In this document: piece after piece, positions 11,262 through 22,829 of the stretch
How positions within the stretch are numbered: position 1 is the stretch's first letter
How the letters are laid out: each line of letters starts with the position of its first letter
NCBI RefSeq assembly: GCF_000006405.1
Contig: NW_003213889.1
Span: 652,239 to 716,238 of the forward strand
Source of the DNA: Perkinsus marinus ATCC 50983
Taxonomy: Eukaryota > Perkinsozoa > Perkinsida > Perkinsidae
Direction: 5' to 3'
Length of the DNA stretch: 64,000 nucleotides
The notes under the pieces: model-generated
What the model was told of the DNA's origin: nothing
Database searches by the model: none
Seen by the model: only the letters and a program-made list of their open reading frames with translations
Program-made: the position numbers and the translations under genes

Positions 11262-11465
11262 ACTAAATATGTACATGATTAAATACATGTGTTGGTGAGA
11301 AAATAATTTTCTTGGGGAAATTTCGGCAAATTCGAATTGGTTCTCGCGTCGGCGCTTCCTTAGTGTTCTATTTCACCCGAAATTGTATGTAAACTTCTAT
11401 AATCAGTGATGAAAACTCCTCAATTCAGCTGAAGAAAGCGAGCATATATTTCTCTAACACTGCAT
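11262..11465 (-). repeat. Family-B repeat, reverse copy
   Basis: Reverse-complement member of the family-B repeat. It begins with acatgtgttggtgag, contains the gaaatttc box and an inverted AGCTGAA box, and ends in gcgagcatatatttctctaacac. It lies immediately right of the minisatellite, with another family-B copy on the far left side of the array, so the array may have grown inside or between two such elements. Confidence 0.5.
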
Positions 11466-11704
11466 GTCATTGACATTATCAATCGAAAATTCATCAAAAA
11501 CAGACGATGAAAACGTAGAAAAAGAACATTCCCTTAAGAAACTGTTAAAATATCAAAATCGGCGTAGGGTCGATTGAGCATTGATTAACTCAGCGGGGAT
11601 AATAAAGTAATTCTTTCAATATCTGAAAATATGAGATTGGATTAGTAGTGTTTTTTGGAGTGAGAACAGAATTCTACACTATATAATAAAACTGTTGATG
11701 TAAG

Positions 11705-11883
11705 CTGTTGATGAACCTTCTACTGGTGACTCGTATAATGGAGTTTCACCCGTTTTACGTAGTGGAGTAAAACTCGGCGATATTCGTGGCATGCAATAGT
11801 CGTGAAATGTGTTTTTCATATCACGGGTGAACCTCCAACATACTATTAATTATACAAGCCACCAGTGGAAGGTCCATCAACAG
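11705..11883. repeat. Family-A MITE (TTTCACCCG inverted repeats)
   Basis: About 180 bp with nested inverted repeats. The outer arms, about 35 bp, begin ctgttgatgaaccttc and end with its near complement in catcaacag. The inner arms are TGGAGTTTCACCCG and CGGGTGAACCTCCA. It has no coding capacity. A compact relative with only the inner arms is at 43807-43904, and an inverted one is in the last intron of the carboxypeptidase gene. The copy-2 equivalent is 27900-28078. Fits a non-autonomous DNA transposon. Confidence 0.7.
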
Positions 11884-13020
11884 CCTTAACCGGTCCGACA
11901 AAGAAACAGAACCCGCGGAGGAAGGAGCGGTTCAATGGTACGTAGTATTCGTTTTACTACAGTGCGAAGGTTACGGAATGGGGTTGAAAACATCTACTAC
12001 GACTTGCTACCACGGGCGAGCTTGTAAATCTTGAACATCTTGAGCCATCTTGAAATTTCTCAGCTACCCTATCACCGCCTCTACAGTGAGTTGATAATGA
12101 CAGTGAGTACAGTTCCCTTTATCATGGTGTTGAGTATAGTATCAGAGTAACTTGTAGTAGTAGTAGTAGTAGTAGACTGTAGAGGCTAACCAACCCATTA
12201 GCCGGATCTCTCAATAGGGGACGACAGTTGTTCTGCTTCCCATCGTGAAGAGTGAACTTGTCTTGATTAAGAAGTAGCATATGCCTCTCATACGGCCCCA
12301 CCATGTATGAGGTGTCGACTCCGCTGTATTCACTATCAATCCTTACACTGGGTCCATCACTACGGTGAGGTATGATGCTAATTAACATAATTTCAACACC
12401 GAGCGGTAGCGACAATATTCACCATCACTCTGGCATCCTCCTACCAACGGTTAAATCCAACGTTGTTACAACACATGATATTTTCCCTTCCTCTACACTC
12501 AAGTAAAACATCAATATGATCACCCGTCGGGCCGTTGACATTGACTTATAACACTAGCCAGAGCGTTACTATTTGGAGGAATAGGATGAATACAACAGCA
12601 ACAGTACAATCTACTACTAGCCGAGAAAGGAGAAGAGAGAGCCGCTCTCTGAGAGTGGGAGAGTTTTCCAGCAGCATCGTGGCTGATGACGAACTCTTTA
12701 ACCTTCGCACTGTAGTATAGCCAATACTACGTACCATTGTTCCGCCCGTCTCTTTGCGGGCTCTGTTTATTCGTTTGATTGGTTAAGGTTGATGTACGTT
12801 TCACTTGTGACTCGTATAATCTACCATGCGAAACGTGTATAATTCTGTTTCCACAAAAAAACCTCCTACTAGCCATAGCTAGGTGGGACAGATTGGGCAC
12901 ACAACTATTTGGTGATAGAGTGATCAAATACCCAACAGCGTATCAGAGGTTGTTGCGTTCATTGGTGAGGAGCTCAGAGTGATCGATGCAGTACTTTGGT
13001 TGGAGTGCATATCACCGCCA
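11884..13020. other. Intergenic upstream of TRAIP-like gene
   Basis: Minus-strand frames at 12122-12415 and 12546-12737 look partly protein-like (one has a hydrophobic run, FILFLQIVTLWL). In copy 2 the first is interrupted by a stop and the second is removed by a ~240-bp absence, so neither behaves like a gene under constraint. A short hairpin-type repeat (GTTTCACTTGTG ... GCGAAAC) is at about 12795-12850. The TRAIP-like promoter must lie at the right edge. Confidence 0.45.
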
Positions 13021-14642
13021 ATGTCAACGTGTTCGATTTGTATGGAGTTTGTAGGGGCGATAGATTCTCGAGGGGACGTTGGTCAACTTGTTTCAACTGA
13101 ATGTAAACACATCTATCACGAGGCATGCCTCAGTCGCTGGATGAAAAGGTGAGCAAACTGTTAGAAGTATTCGCTCGAACAGTATTCACAGCATTTAGGA
13201 TTTCGATTTCGACTAAGCTGAGCAGTGTTGGAATATATGTATACTTACCTCTGCTGATTGCAGAAGTTTCATCAGTTATTAAAGAAGTTTAGATACAAAT
13301 TTGAGTACACAAACTCATGAGAATCTTGTCAATGTCACCTACACGTGTAGTTGATCATATGCAAATTTTCCCACGTGAAACCTCTATAGAAAATGACGGT
13401 GGTAGCATAATCATTTTGCTGAAATTGCGGTTAACACACTCATTGTTCAGGTCACCGACCTGCCCAGAGTGTAAAGCTGAACAGAAGTGTAAGCCGGTAC
13501 GGTTACGGCCAGAGGTGCAGAATCTAGAGGACCACATGCTTCCTCATGATCTCGATACTGTTGCTGGGCTGTTAGCAGAGATTGCTGATGTTGAAAAGGC
13601 TTCTGGGAAGATCGAGGCACAGATAGAATCTGTGGAGACGACTAGTGAGAGTTTAGCAGAGGAGTGTAGATGTGGAGAGAGGAGATTGGAGAGCCTCAGA
13701 GGTTGCTTGAGGAGAACTAAGCGGGAAAGGCAAGTTGCTGAGGAGAAGGTATATACGGTTGAACATGATATGCAAATGAAACTGGAGGAGTTACGACAGA
13801 TGCAGGATGCTGTGAAAATGGACATGCCCTTGAGAGAACCCCGGAGTGAGATGAGACAACTAAGGGATAGTATAGTTAATAATAGAAATATCGATGTTTT
13901 AATACGCGCTGTGGAGGTAGAGTGGAAACAGCTTTTGGACACGTATAGGCAACCAGGAGGCGATCTCGAGAGTCTTACTATACAACTGAACGAACTAGAG
14001 GAAGAGTTACAGGAGGCTCGTACGAGATGCCGTCGAAGTCCCGTAGGGAAGCGAAAGCGTGTTGGATTGACCGCTCATGAACGGGTGATGAAACGTGGGC
14101 TGGAAAGGCAGCTTAGTCGAGGAGCAGAGGCGGAGGAGGACCAGAGTGTATTGCAGAGGATGCGAACGCTTGTCTCGGGAGGTAAGGAGAATCAGTCATC
14201 GCGGAGTAATGGGGTTGCGTTGAAGAGGCACGCGACGCGGGTGGTAGACCCATCTCAGTCTGCGGGTTCGGTGAAGGAGTCTGTCGTTGTGGCGGCCCCC
14301 CTGCCCAAATTGAAGAGAACGGCGACTGAGGCATTGTCGGACACATGTCCACTTGAGGATTTACTTGGCGACTTGTTGGAGAGTGAGAGCAGCACTCGAG
14401 TGGCGAGGATGGACGATCACGTGGGGCCTGGGGGATCTACGTGCAGTTATGTTCCACAAAGAGAAGGAGGAGAGGACTCGGTAGTGGTGGTGGAGTTGTC
14501 AAGTGATTCAGATGCAGTAGAGACTGTATCGAGATGCCCAGAAGTGCCTTTAAAACGGCGAAGGCTGTACGGAGGGACCCGACCGAGGGTCCAAAGGCAA
14601 CTCACAGATTTCTTCTTGAGATCGGAATCTACGGAGGGCTAA
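13021..14642 (+). CDS. TRAIP: TRAIP-like RING-H2 E3 ligase with C-terminal PIP box
   Basis: Two exons, 13021-13148 and 13451-14642, give 439 residues. Residues C4, C7, C28, H30, H33, C36, C47 and C50 form a RING-H2 finger, completed across the intron. A long coiled coil follows (about 60-260). Near the end an acidic-flanked valine run (VVVVELSSDSD) resembles a SUMO-interacting motif. The last 16 residues start with QRQLTDFF, an exact PCNA-interacting (PIP) box. RING plus coiled coil plus terminal PIP box is the layout of TRAIP/Nopo, the replisome ubiquitin ligase that triggers CMG unloading and handles stalled forks; that role is inferred. The 302-nt intron is long because it hosts a family-B repeat. 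The start is the only ATG before the finger. The copy-2 gene is intact with the same structure. Confidence 0.85.
13225..13372 (+). repeat. Family-B repeat inside TRAIP-like intron
   Basis: Degenerate family-B member (tgttggaatatatgtatac ... ctacacgtgtagttgatcatatgcaaattttccca) lying wholly within the single intron of the TRAIP-like gene. The same element is in the copy-2 intron, so the insertion predates the split of the two copies. Confidence 0.45.
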
Positions 14643-16736
14643 GGAGAAGAGAGCATGCGCATTGTACAATTATCACTTTGAAAAGGGGTTGGGTTGGTAT
14701 TCCTCGTCAATTTGCGAGATCTCATTAGTCATTGATAATGGTCAGTAGTTTTCCTCACTCCACCGCAGGGTTACCCAAAGACGACTCTGCAGTGATGGTC
14801 CCGCCAACGCTCCTCAAGGTCAGAATCGGTGAGTGTTGCTCGCTATCACTCGTGTTGGAGGAATATGTATTCGCTTCCCTCAGCTGAGTTTCCTCACTAA
14901 TTATGGAATTTTGCTAAACAGTTGACAGAAATCAACGAGGAAATCTCCCAAAGTTTTTCGTATTCTCACCAACACATGCAGTTGACCATGTGTATATGTT
15001 CCTCGATATGCGTATGCTCATGCATTCATTCACGCCCTGAAGAGCCCGAGGATTTGGGCCCTTTAACGGTTTCATCTGCTTTCTGGAAGCTGTGTTTGAG
15101 GATTGTATGTTTGGTTTCCTAAGCTGAAATCAGGAGTTTCCTCACTGATTACAGGAGTTCACACAAGAATTAGAGTAAAAACTTTGTTCTTATTTGTTTG
15201 ATTGGTTAAGGTTGATGAACGTTTCACTTGTGACTCGTATAGTCTACCATGTGAAACGTGTATAATTCTGTTTCCACTCAAAAAAAGAGTAAAAACCAGT
15301 GCGAAATTCGTCAAAATTTTCATACAGTCACCAGACATGAAGTTGACCATGCGCATGTTTCCTAACACTATTTGGAGGTGTCTCGAAGGGATCTCGAGAG
15401 TCTCAATGATCGAGAGTAGAGCGAATTTCTAGCAGGAGTCGATTTACTATTGTAGGCTTAGCTACAGCACAAGAAAAGGAATCAATATTTGGCTATATTC
15501 TAGAGTGGCCTCACTTCACACCCACATCTAGTTTTCTAACATAGGTTCTAATTTCCCGGTAGATGCTTCCAGATTACACGTGTTCGCTGAGGAGAGTGTC
15601 GGAAACGAGAATAGGTATAGAATGAACTATCTGGTATTATATTTCCAGATATTTCGACTATTTCAAACACATCTTATAATGTTCAGTCCATCCCTATGAG
15701 CTGACATTCTGAAAATACTTAGTGGAGCTTTGCATCATGCAGGTTATATTGAGTCTGTAAAATCTTCGTGTACCTCCATCTAGCTCATACTCTCACTGGA
15801 GTGATTCAGGTGAACTCAATGACCTCGGTGATGACATTGATAGGTGTTGTGATACCTAGGTCAGGGTCGGTGTCTGTTTTACTGGGGGAACGCAAGGTAG
15901 TAGGCATAAGGAAAAGTTACAACTCTTATTCTTGTGGAGAGAATAACAGCAGGAAAGCTTGGAGTGGAGGAAAGCTTACAATACCTCGCTCTATGAAAAG
16001 GGGGAGAAGCTATGCGTTTGCGTGCCGCGGTATCTTGGCGCGATGGAGAGGGAGGGAGGCGTTCCTTGTCGGTGTGTATGAGGCTTGAAGGAATGAAGAG
16101 CAGTTTGGATGCAGCATAAACGAAAGCATCGGCAGCCGAGTACATCTAAGTTGAGTATGCGAATGACTTGACATTTTCACGAATCACGTTCTTGTTTACT
16201 TGATGGTTGTGTTATCGTGTCACCACTTCATCATTTGTTCTGCGAGGATGGTACTACGAGGATTTTACACTTTTTCGTCCCACACTCGTCGCGTGCAATG
16301 GAAATAGCTGTGCAATCCCGATGTATAGAACGAATGTTGTTTCCCAACATACCGATAGCAGATCCGGATGGTATCACAGTCGTAGGCTGATCGTAAATCA
16401 ACTAATTTCGGAGGACCCCGGTCAATGTCATCGACTAATCTTCCCTCACCGGTCGTTTCCTCGAGTAGTAATTTACCACTCTGAAAATACCAATGGTTAT
16501 TCTGTGACAGTGCTCTACTCTCCATGCACATACCATATCGATAAATCCTGCGCTTTGTATCGTAGACCAGAATAGACAGAATGAGCCGTGTCGTTGTGTC
16601 GAAGCAGCATGTTTGAGGCTTAGCTGAAGTTAGCTGCGTTTGTTAGTGAATCGCATTTTATGTTTAAGTCGAGTTTTTACTTATTAGAATACATAAGAGT
16701 ATTTGGTAGTTTACCAGAATTTCATTTCTCGCCGCA
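14643..16736. other. Intergenic with family-B repeats
   Basis: Between the TRAIP-like gene and the GST cluster. A clear family-B repeat is at 14852-15000 and a diverged one at about 15085-15360. The latter carries a small inverted repeat (GTTTCACTTGTG ... CATGTGAAAC) at 15220-15260. A plus frame of 106 codons (15768-16088) and an overlapping minus frame are open in both copies, but neither resembles a known protein. Confidence 0.5.
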
Positions 16737-17755
16737 ATGTCCAGCAGTCTCCTTAAACTTCACTATTTTGACATACCCGCTAGAGCGGAGCCTATTCGTC
16801 TGTCATTCGCAATACAAGGTGAGCTCCAACTCGGATAATGGAGTTTTCATTTATGAGAGTTCTTAGGTATTCCTTTTGAAGATGATCGTATTACGAAGGA
16901 AGATTGGGCGAAGACTTTGAAGCCTAATCACGTGTTCCCCCTCGACCAACTACCGGTTTTGGAATTCCCTGATGGCAAAATGGCGACTCAGAGTTATGCC
17001 ATTTTGAGATATGTGGCTACGGTAGGCAGAAGTGGATCTCTCCGATGCATCTCAAATCGTGATTGTTTCAGCTGCGTCCCTCGTATGGTCTCTACCCCAC
17101 TGACCCTATCCAGAGACTAGGCATAGATCAGCTGTTGGATACCTTTGCCGATATCAGAGAGAAGACAAGAGTTGTCAAGGTCATGTCTGACGGCCCCGCC
17201 AAGGAAGCTGCGAAATCGGTAGGCTTGTGGTGCTTGTCAGTTTATGCTGTGATTGTCTGTTGAGTCTGTCTGATTCGTCAAAGAGTTCAGAATTGATTGC
17301 TTTTTACTTCTCAGGAGTTGGCAAATACCACTTACCCGTTCTACTTTGAAAGAGTAGAGCGCATGATCGGAGATAATAAGTACTCAGCTGGAGACCATCT
17401 CACGATTGCCGATCTGGTAAGAAGACTTCAGTGTCTTGGTTGGATCTTATTATTCATGTTAAGTATGCGAAGTTTGATCGTGTGCTGCTGAGTTATTAAT
17501 TCTTTCCTTGGCATAATTCGTTTGATTGTTTAGAATGTTACATTTAGTATTTGCTGATTTCCTCAGATGATCGATTCCATATTATACTTCATATTCACCC
17601 TCGCCAAGTTGGGTATGCAGCCATCCATGTTGAAGCCCTATGAGAAACTCCAAAGGATCCAGACTTTGGTAGCGGCCAACCCTGCTGTGAAACTGTGGCG
17701 CGAGAAGCGTGAGGTGAAGCCCCTCCCTGCTGTTGCTGAGAGTTTCGCTCATTAG
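16737..17755 (+). CDS. Glutathione S-transferase, sigma-like (GST-A)
   Basis: Five exons (16737-16818, 16867-17021, 17072-17218, 17315-17416, 17567-17755) encode 224 residues. The N-terminal thioredoxin fold carries the catalytic tyrosine (Tyr10 in LHYFDIPARAEPIR), the cis-proline (Pro57 in QLPVLE) and the glutathione-binding Gln69-Ser70. The all-helical C-terminal domain has the N-capping motif TIADL. These features fit sigma-class or related cytosolic GSTs, which conjugate glutathione to electrophiles. First of a head-to-tail set of four. In this copy exon 3 (PIQRLGIDQ) matches the neighbouring GST-B rather than its copy-2 counterpart, which suggests gene conversion. Introns are 48, 50, 96 and 150 nt. 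Confidence 0.9.
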
Positions 17756-19184
17756 ATAAGCTGTGTAACGCAGCTGGATTGTAGCCGATTTTCATCTCAA
17801 TTCTACAAATTTCATATTTTGTTGCGTTGTTTATCAGTGATGTGGCGAGGTTTCTAAACGCAAGCGAACATACACCCCTCCACATATTCTTAGCATATCC
17901 GGTTTTTCGACTCGTGCACAGCCACCACAACGAGTATCATCTTGCGGCTCAGGGAGGTATGTACTTATGCTTTACCTGATATGACCTCCAAGTTTCAGGG
18001 CCTAACTCTTCGTAGTTATTGAGAAGTCGAAGACCTGTAAGAAAATTTCTCCACATATTCTTAGCATACACGTGTTAAAATTGCGCCTCAAAATACCAAC
18101 TTTTACTCGGGGAGTATATCTATAACTCCGCTCCTGATCTAATGCTATACATCAACAGAAAGAGAATCGTTCATAATGGTATCCTTTCATGTTTCACTCT
18201 CATATTTGCGTTCTTCCATATTTCCGGTTATGTATTGTGTATGAGCATGATCATCAAAGTGTTTGTGTCCTACTATCAAGAATTCCTGAAGTTAGTGCTG
18301 TCCGCGACTCTGTTGTTGCTTATCTGGGAATAGTTGCTCGTACTTAACTTTGAAAAGTCTTTGTCGGTCAGCAACTCCCTAAATGAAACACATTTTCATT
18401 ACTTTATGAACTTCTGGAGGGGTCCATTCCTCCATCATAAAAGCCTTGCAGGCTTAGAAACTCTGTTAATCGAACATAATCGTTACTTTATGGCTCTTAG
18501 ATGGGGTTAGTTCCCGTCTCACTAATTCTCTCTAGGTGGGTATATATGTCACCCCAAGATTTGCCGTGGTAGAATCATTTCCAAAGTTGTGCGATATGCG
18601 AATACCAATCTCGTCAGAGGCTTGTCATGCGTGTCTCAGCGCAACACAATCTTTGTCTCTGTGCTTGCTGGAGTGGTTAATGCTACAACTGTACTTTTTC
18701 CACGTAGGATGCCACACACTAGATTCACTAACCATTCACAAGGCACTAATGAGCGAATTTGCGTCAGGGCTCGTAAATCCAAGGCTCGAGTTATCCACGA
18801 AGTATTCAATCTCTGATTACTACTACCGTACCCTGCACTAGAGTCGGTGGATTTTTCACCCAAATTCTGCTCCATCGTGAAGTTCCTTCGGGAATTCTCT
18901 GAAGCTCGTTGGTATATGTTCTGCCTCTCGACTCAGGAATGCGGCGTTAACAATACACAATTTTTCACCGAGTTTTGCAGTCTGAGCATCTAGTGAAGTA
19001 TTTGGATTTCAGCTGCAGATAGCTATTTCTGCTAGTGAGATCTCCGCATGACAATTTTGATGTTTGTGTGTTCCCTTCGGTTCAATCTTTATAGTTTTTA
19101 TCGATGTTCCAGTGTCAGCTACATAACGAATATTAGTCTATGTTACATAGCGTCTCAGAGTTCTTGACAATTTCTTACTCCACA
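17756..19184. other. Intergenic between GST-A and GST-B
   Basis: No gene supported. A segment of about 350 bp (roughly 17870-18230), which contains an internal direct repeat (ccacatattcttagcata at about 17881 and 18052), is absent from copy 2. The 18536-18841 frame differs by indels between copies and is not coding. Confidence 0.55.
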
Positions 19185-20250
19185 ATGTCCAGTAATCTGC
19201 TCAAACTTCATTATTTCGACTTGGCTGCTAGGGCGGAACCAGTTCGTCTGTCATTTGCTATTCAAGGTAGCCTCTAACTCTTGCAGCTTAGCATACCTTT
19301 CTGTGGCGTTACAGGGATCCCCTTCATTGATCACCGTATCTCGATGGAAGACTGGAAGAAGAGCCTAAAGCCGACTCATGTGTTCCCCCTCGACCAACTG
19401 CCCGTTCTGGAGTTTCCTGATGGCAAAATGGCGACTCAAAGTCATGCTATTCTGAGATATGTGGCTACGGTAAGGTGGATTGCATAGCTTAACATCAGCT
19501 TCCTAATAATGCATTCGTTAGTTTGTTTACTTGTTTTAGCTGCGTCCATCGTATGGTCTCTACCCCACTGACCCTATCCAGAGACTAGGCATAGATCAGC
19601 TGTTGGATACCTTTGCCGATATCAGAGAGAAGACAAGAGTTGTCAAGGTCATGTCTGACGGCCCTGCCAAGGAAGCTGCGAAATCGGTAGGCTTGTGCTT
19701 GCTAGTACCCTCGTGACTTGCTGGCTCAATTGTGCTGAGTATGCAGTGTAGAGCAGATCAGTTTTTCAATTTCAGGAGTTGTCACGTACTACCTATCCGT
19801 TCTACTTCGACAGAGTTGAGCGTATGATCGGGGACAACAAGTATTCGGTTGGAGATCACCTGACAATCTCTGATCTGGTAAGGGAAGTCTCGGCCGAGAT
19901 TCTCCAGGGAGCTCGATTCAATTCCGTTTTTCCTTGGAGTTGAGTTTCGCGGTGTTTGATCCTAGTGATGTAACAATCACCCAAAACATCACTGATGTTC
20001 CGGGTGATTGTCTGCGAAGTTGTTTCGCCACGTTGCACTTGTTATTTGCTGATTTGTTCAGGAGATTGATTCAATATTATACTTCATATTCAACATAGCA
20101 AATCTGGGCGCTCAACCATCCATTTTGAAGCCCTATGAGAAGCTACAAAGGATTCAGGCTTTGGTAGCGGCCAACCCTGCTGTGAAACTGTGGCGCGAAA
20201 ATCGCGAAGTGAAGCCCCTTCCTACTGTTGCTGAGAGTTTTGCTCATTAG
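19185..20250 (+). CDS. Glutathione S-transferase, sigma-like (GST-B)
   Basis: Five exons (19185-19266, 19315-19469, 19540-19686, 19776-19877, 20062-20250), 224 residues, with intron positions and phases identical to GST-A. Tyr10 (LHYFDLAARAEPVR), Pro57 and Gln69-Ser70 are all present, as is the N-capping TISDL. Exon 3 and the start of intron 3 are nearly base-for-base the same as GST-A of this copy. Intron 4 contains a perfect nested hairpin (19974-20010) that copy 2 lacks. Same cytosolic glutathione-conjugating role is inferred. Confidence 0.9.
19974..20010. repeat. Nested hairpin private to copy 1
   Basis: Outer arms caatcaccc and gggtgattg (9 bp) enclose an inner perfect hairpin aacatca-c-tgatgtt. 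Copy 2 at 35730-35750 has only one arm (tgatgtttcgggtgattg). The extra DNA here is thus an inverted copy of the adjacent bases. Confidence 0.85.
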
Positions 20251-21132
20251 ATATTCTTTGAAAGCATCGCTTGATATTTTGGTTTGTAAATGGTTTTTAT
20301 CTCAACTTCTACAACCATTGTCGCATCGTTGTTGTGTTATTTATTGTTGTTATGTAAAGGAACTGATTTGAAAACAGCACACTAGGGAAAAGTCGCACGA
20401 TCTACCGCAGACAATCTGTTCAATTTGACTGTTAGGTCACGTGTAGAGCAGTTAAATTGAGCCACAGTTTGCTTCTGTGTGATCGTCAAGTCTCAATCTA
20501 ACCTTACGAACCGTGTATGGTGTGCAAGTCGTGTATACCGGGAGACTTCGAACCATCGGATGACCAATTTGTCCATTGATAATAACCCAACAATATTGGT
20601 GATATTATTGTTAACGAGGATAGAAAGAAACGTTGACATGAATTCCCTTGCTGGAATGAAAGTTCATAAGGGAACATCTGAACAGAGTTAGTTCGCATGA
20701 CCCAGAGGACAGGATATTATAGAGTCTACGCGATCTCCGAACCAAGCTGATTGAATTCAACCAACTCAACTAGAACTCACTTATAACTACGCACTGTCCC
20801 GTGACCGTTGTATGTGAATCTCCCCAGGCTCGTGTCTAATGCATCCTCGCTCTCGCCATCTTACTCAACTCATTACTCGAACAATGCTTGCCTCAGCGTG
20901 TTCGTGTTAACATCAAATCAATGCAGCTGCGAGAAAAGTTATCTAAGTTTGTGAAACAGATAATATGTCTCAATTTTAGCTGAAACAAGCTATGTGTGCT
21001 AGTGAAGATACGCTTTCATACCGCAATACGTTCACTACTCCTTAATCGGATTATTGTCAGTTTAGTACAATAGATATATATGAGTGCAATTCGTATGGTG
21101 CCTTAGAATTTAGTAGAATATCATCCTTCATA
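20251..21132. other. Intergenic between GST-B and GST-C
   Basis: No gene supported; the 20479-20691 frame differs between copies without a coding pattern. Both copies keep high similarity throughout, with an AT-rich stretch just before the GST-C start. Confidence 0.5.
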
Positions 21133-22118
21133 ATGTCCAACACTCTTCTAAAGCTTTATTACTTCGATGTGCCTGCTAGAGCAGAGCCTATCCGTTTGAC
21201 ATTCGCAGTTCAAGGTTAGCTTCAGTTCCTCTACACTCTATTTTTATGAGAGTTCTTAGGTATTCCTTTTGAAGATATTCGTGAAACGAAGGAAGATTGG
21301 GCAAAGACTTTGAAGCCTAATCACGTGTTCCCCCTCGACCAACTACCGGTTTTGGAATTCCCTGATGGCAAAATGGCGACTCAGAGTTATGCCATTTTGA
21401 GATATGTGGCTACGGTAGGCAGAAATGGATCTCTCCGATGCATCTCAAATCGTGATTGTTTCAGCTGCGTCCATCGTATGGTCTGTACCCCACTGATCCT
21501 ATGGAGAGATTACGCATAGATGAGTTGTTGGAAACCTTCGCTGATATGAGAGAGAAGACAAGACTTGTCAAGATCATGCCTGATGGTCCCGCTAGAGATG
21601 CAGCGATTTCTGTAAGGTGTATTTTTTTATCTGATTTCATCAGTGAGAGTTATAGTGGTATACTCAATGAATTCCAGAATTGATTGGTTTTTACTTCTCA
21701 GGAGTTGGCAAATACCACTTACCCGTTTTACTTTGAAAGAGTAGAGCGCATGATCGGAGATAATAAGTACTCAGCTGGAGATCATCTCACGATTGCCGAT
21801 CTGGTAAGAATCGGCTCCTGGATAGGCTCATTCTTTGCGGCTATCACGTCTCAGTTGATTGTTCAGTCTGTTGTGATTTGAAGGGTTTTCGTATCGTTGT
21901 GTGGTAGTTTATACTCGTTATTCTCTCAGATGCTTTTCGTGATACTAGATTTCATATTCAACCTCGCACATCTGGGCACTCCTCTATCCATTTTAAATCC
22001 TTATGAGAAGCTCCAAAGGATCCAGGCGTTGGTAGCAGCCAACCCTGCTGTGAAGCTGTGGCGCGAAAATCGCGAAGTGAAGTCTCTCCCAGCTGTTGCT
22101 GAGAGTGTGGCTCTCTAA
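21133..22118 (+). CDS. Glutathione S-transferase, sigma-like (GST-C)
   Basis: Five exons (21133-21214, 21260-21414, 21465-21611, 21702-21803, 21930-22118), 224 residues. Tyr10 (LYYFDVPARAEPIR), Pro57, Gln69-Ser70 and TIADL are present. Exon 2, intron 2 and exon 4 are almost identical to GST-A, whereas exons 1, 3 and 5 and the other introns differ clearly. That is a mosaic pattern of the kind left by gene conversion between tandem neighbours. Role as for GST-A. Confidence 0.9.
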
Positions 22119-22829
22119 ATGGTCAGTATTCACACGCCACTTGATAGTTAATCTTCTGACTAGTTAATTTTCAATCTCTTCAAAATTCACTCGTGTTGTT
22201 GCGTTGTTCGTTTTGAAGTTGGTGGGTTCCCATTCAAAGTGCAGCGTGTATGCTCGTAAGATGACTAATGTCGAAGCACTTATCGTGAGAGATCCTAAGT
22301 AGTGCTTTAAAGTTTATCTACGAGCACTGGTGTAAGTCTGAAATTGATGAACAACGTCGAGGTATGTTACACATCAGTACGGATCTAGTACTAGGTTCAC
22401 TCACTTCGAATCGTACATGTGACGTAACTCCTCTGGAATGACGATATTCGGGATAACTTGATGAATTGTTCGAATCTTCGAGGGAAGAATCAAGAATTGA
22501 CTCGAAACAATCTTGATCTATCTTGACCTAAGCAAGACGATAAGACCTTGCGTAGAGAACGCTGCGAATGACCCATACCCTCAGTGCCATAGTCGGCTAT
22601 TCACCTCGCGTGGTGAAATCTTCACTCACCCTCTATATTCATAGTGAGTGAGACGTTACGCAACTTTGAAACGCTCTGTGCAAATCATGAACGATGCACA
22701 CATCAAATTCTGTATGTGCATCGGCCATACTATGCACTAATCGAGATAGTACTGTTGATTGGCGGCTTGGCCAAGACCCAGTGTGATGAAGTAAATTTTT
22801 CCAAGTAGTCTCTGCTTGTCTGTTTCTCC
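22119..22829. other. Intergenic between GST-C and GST-D
   Basis: No gene supported. Contains a stem of actcac and gtgagt around a short ctctatattcata-type loop near 22625-22650. The sequence is very similar in both copies. Confidence 0.5.

Noticed and set aside
13544-14352. Minus-strand frames under the TRAIP-like gene (132 and 79 codons)
   Set aside because: Shadows of the plus-strand coding sequence; the same frames appear under copy 2 for the same reason.
15768-16145. Overlapping 106-codon plus and 88-codon minus frames conserved in both copies
   Set aside because: The copies are too similar here for conservation to mean anything, and neither product resembles a known protein.
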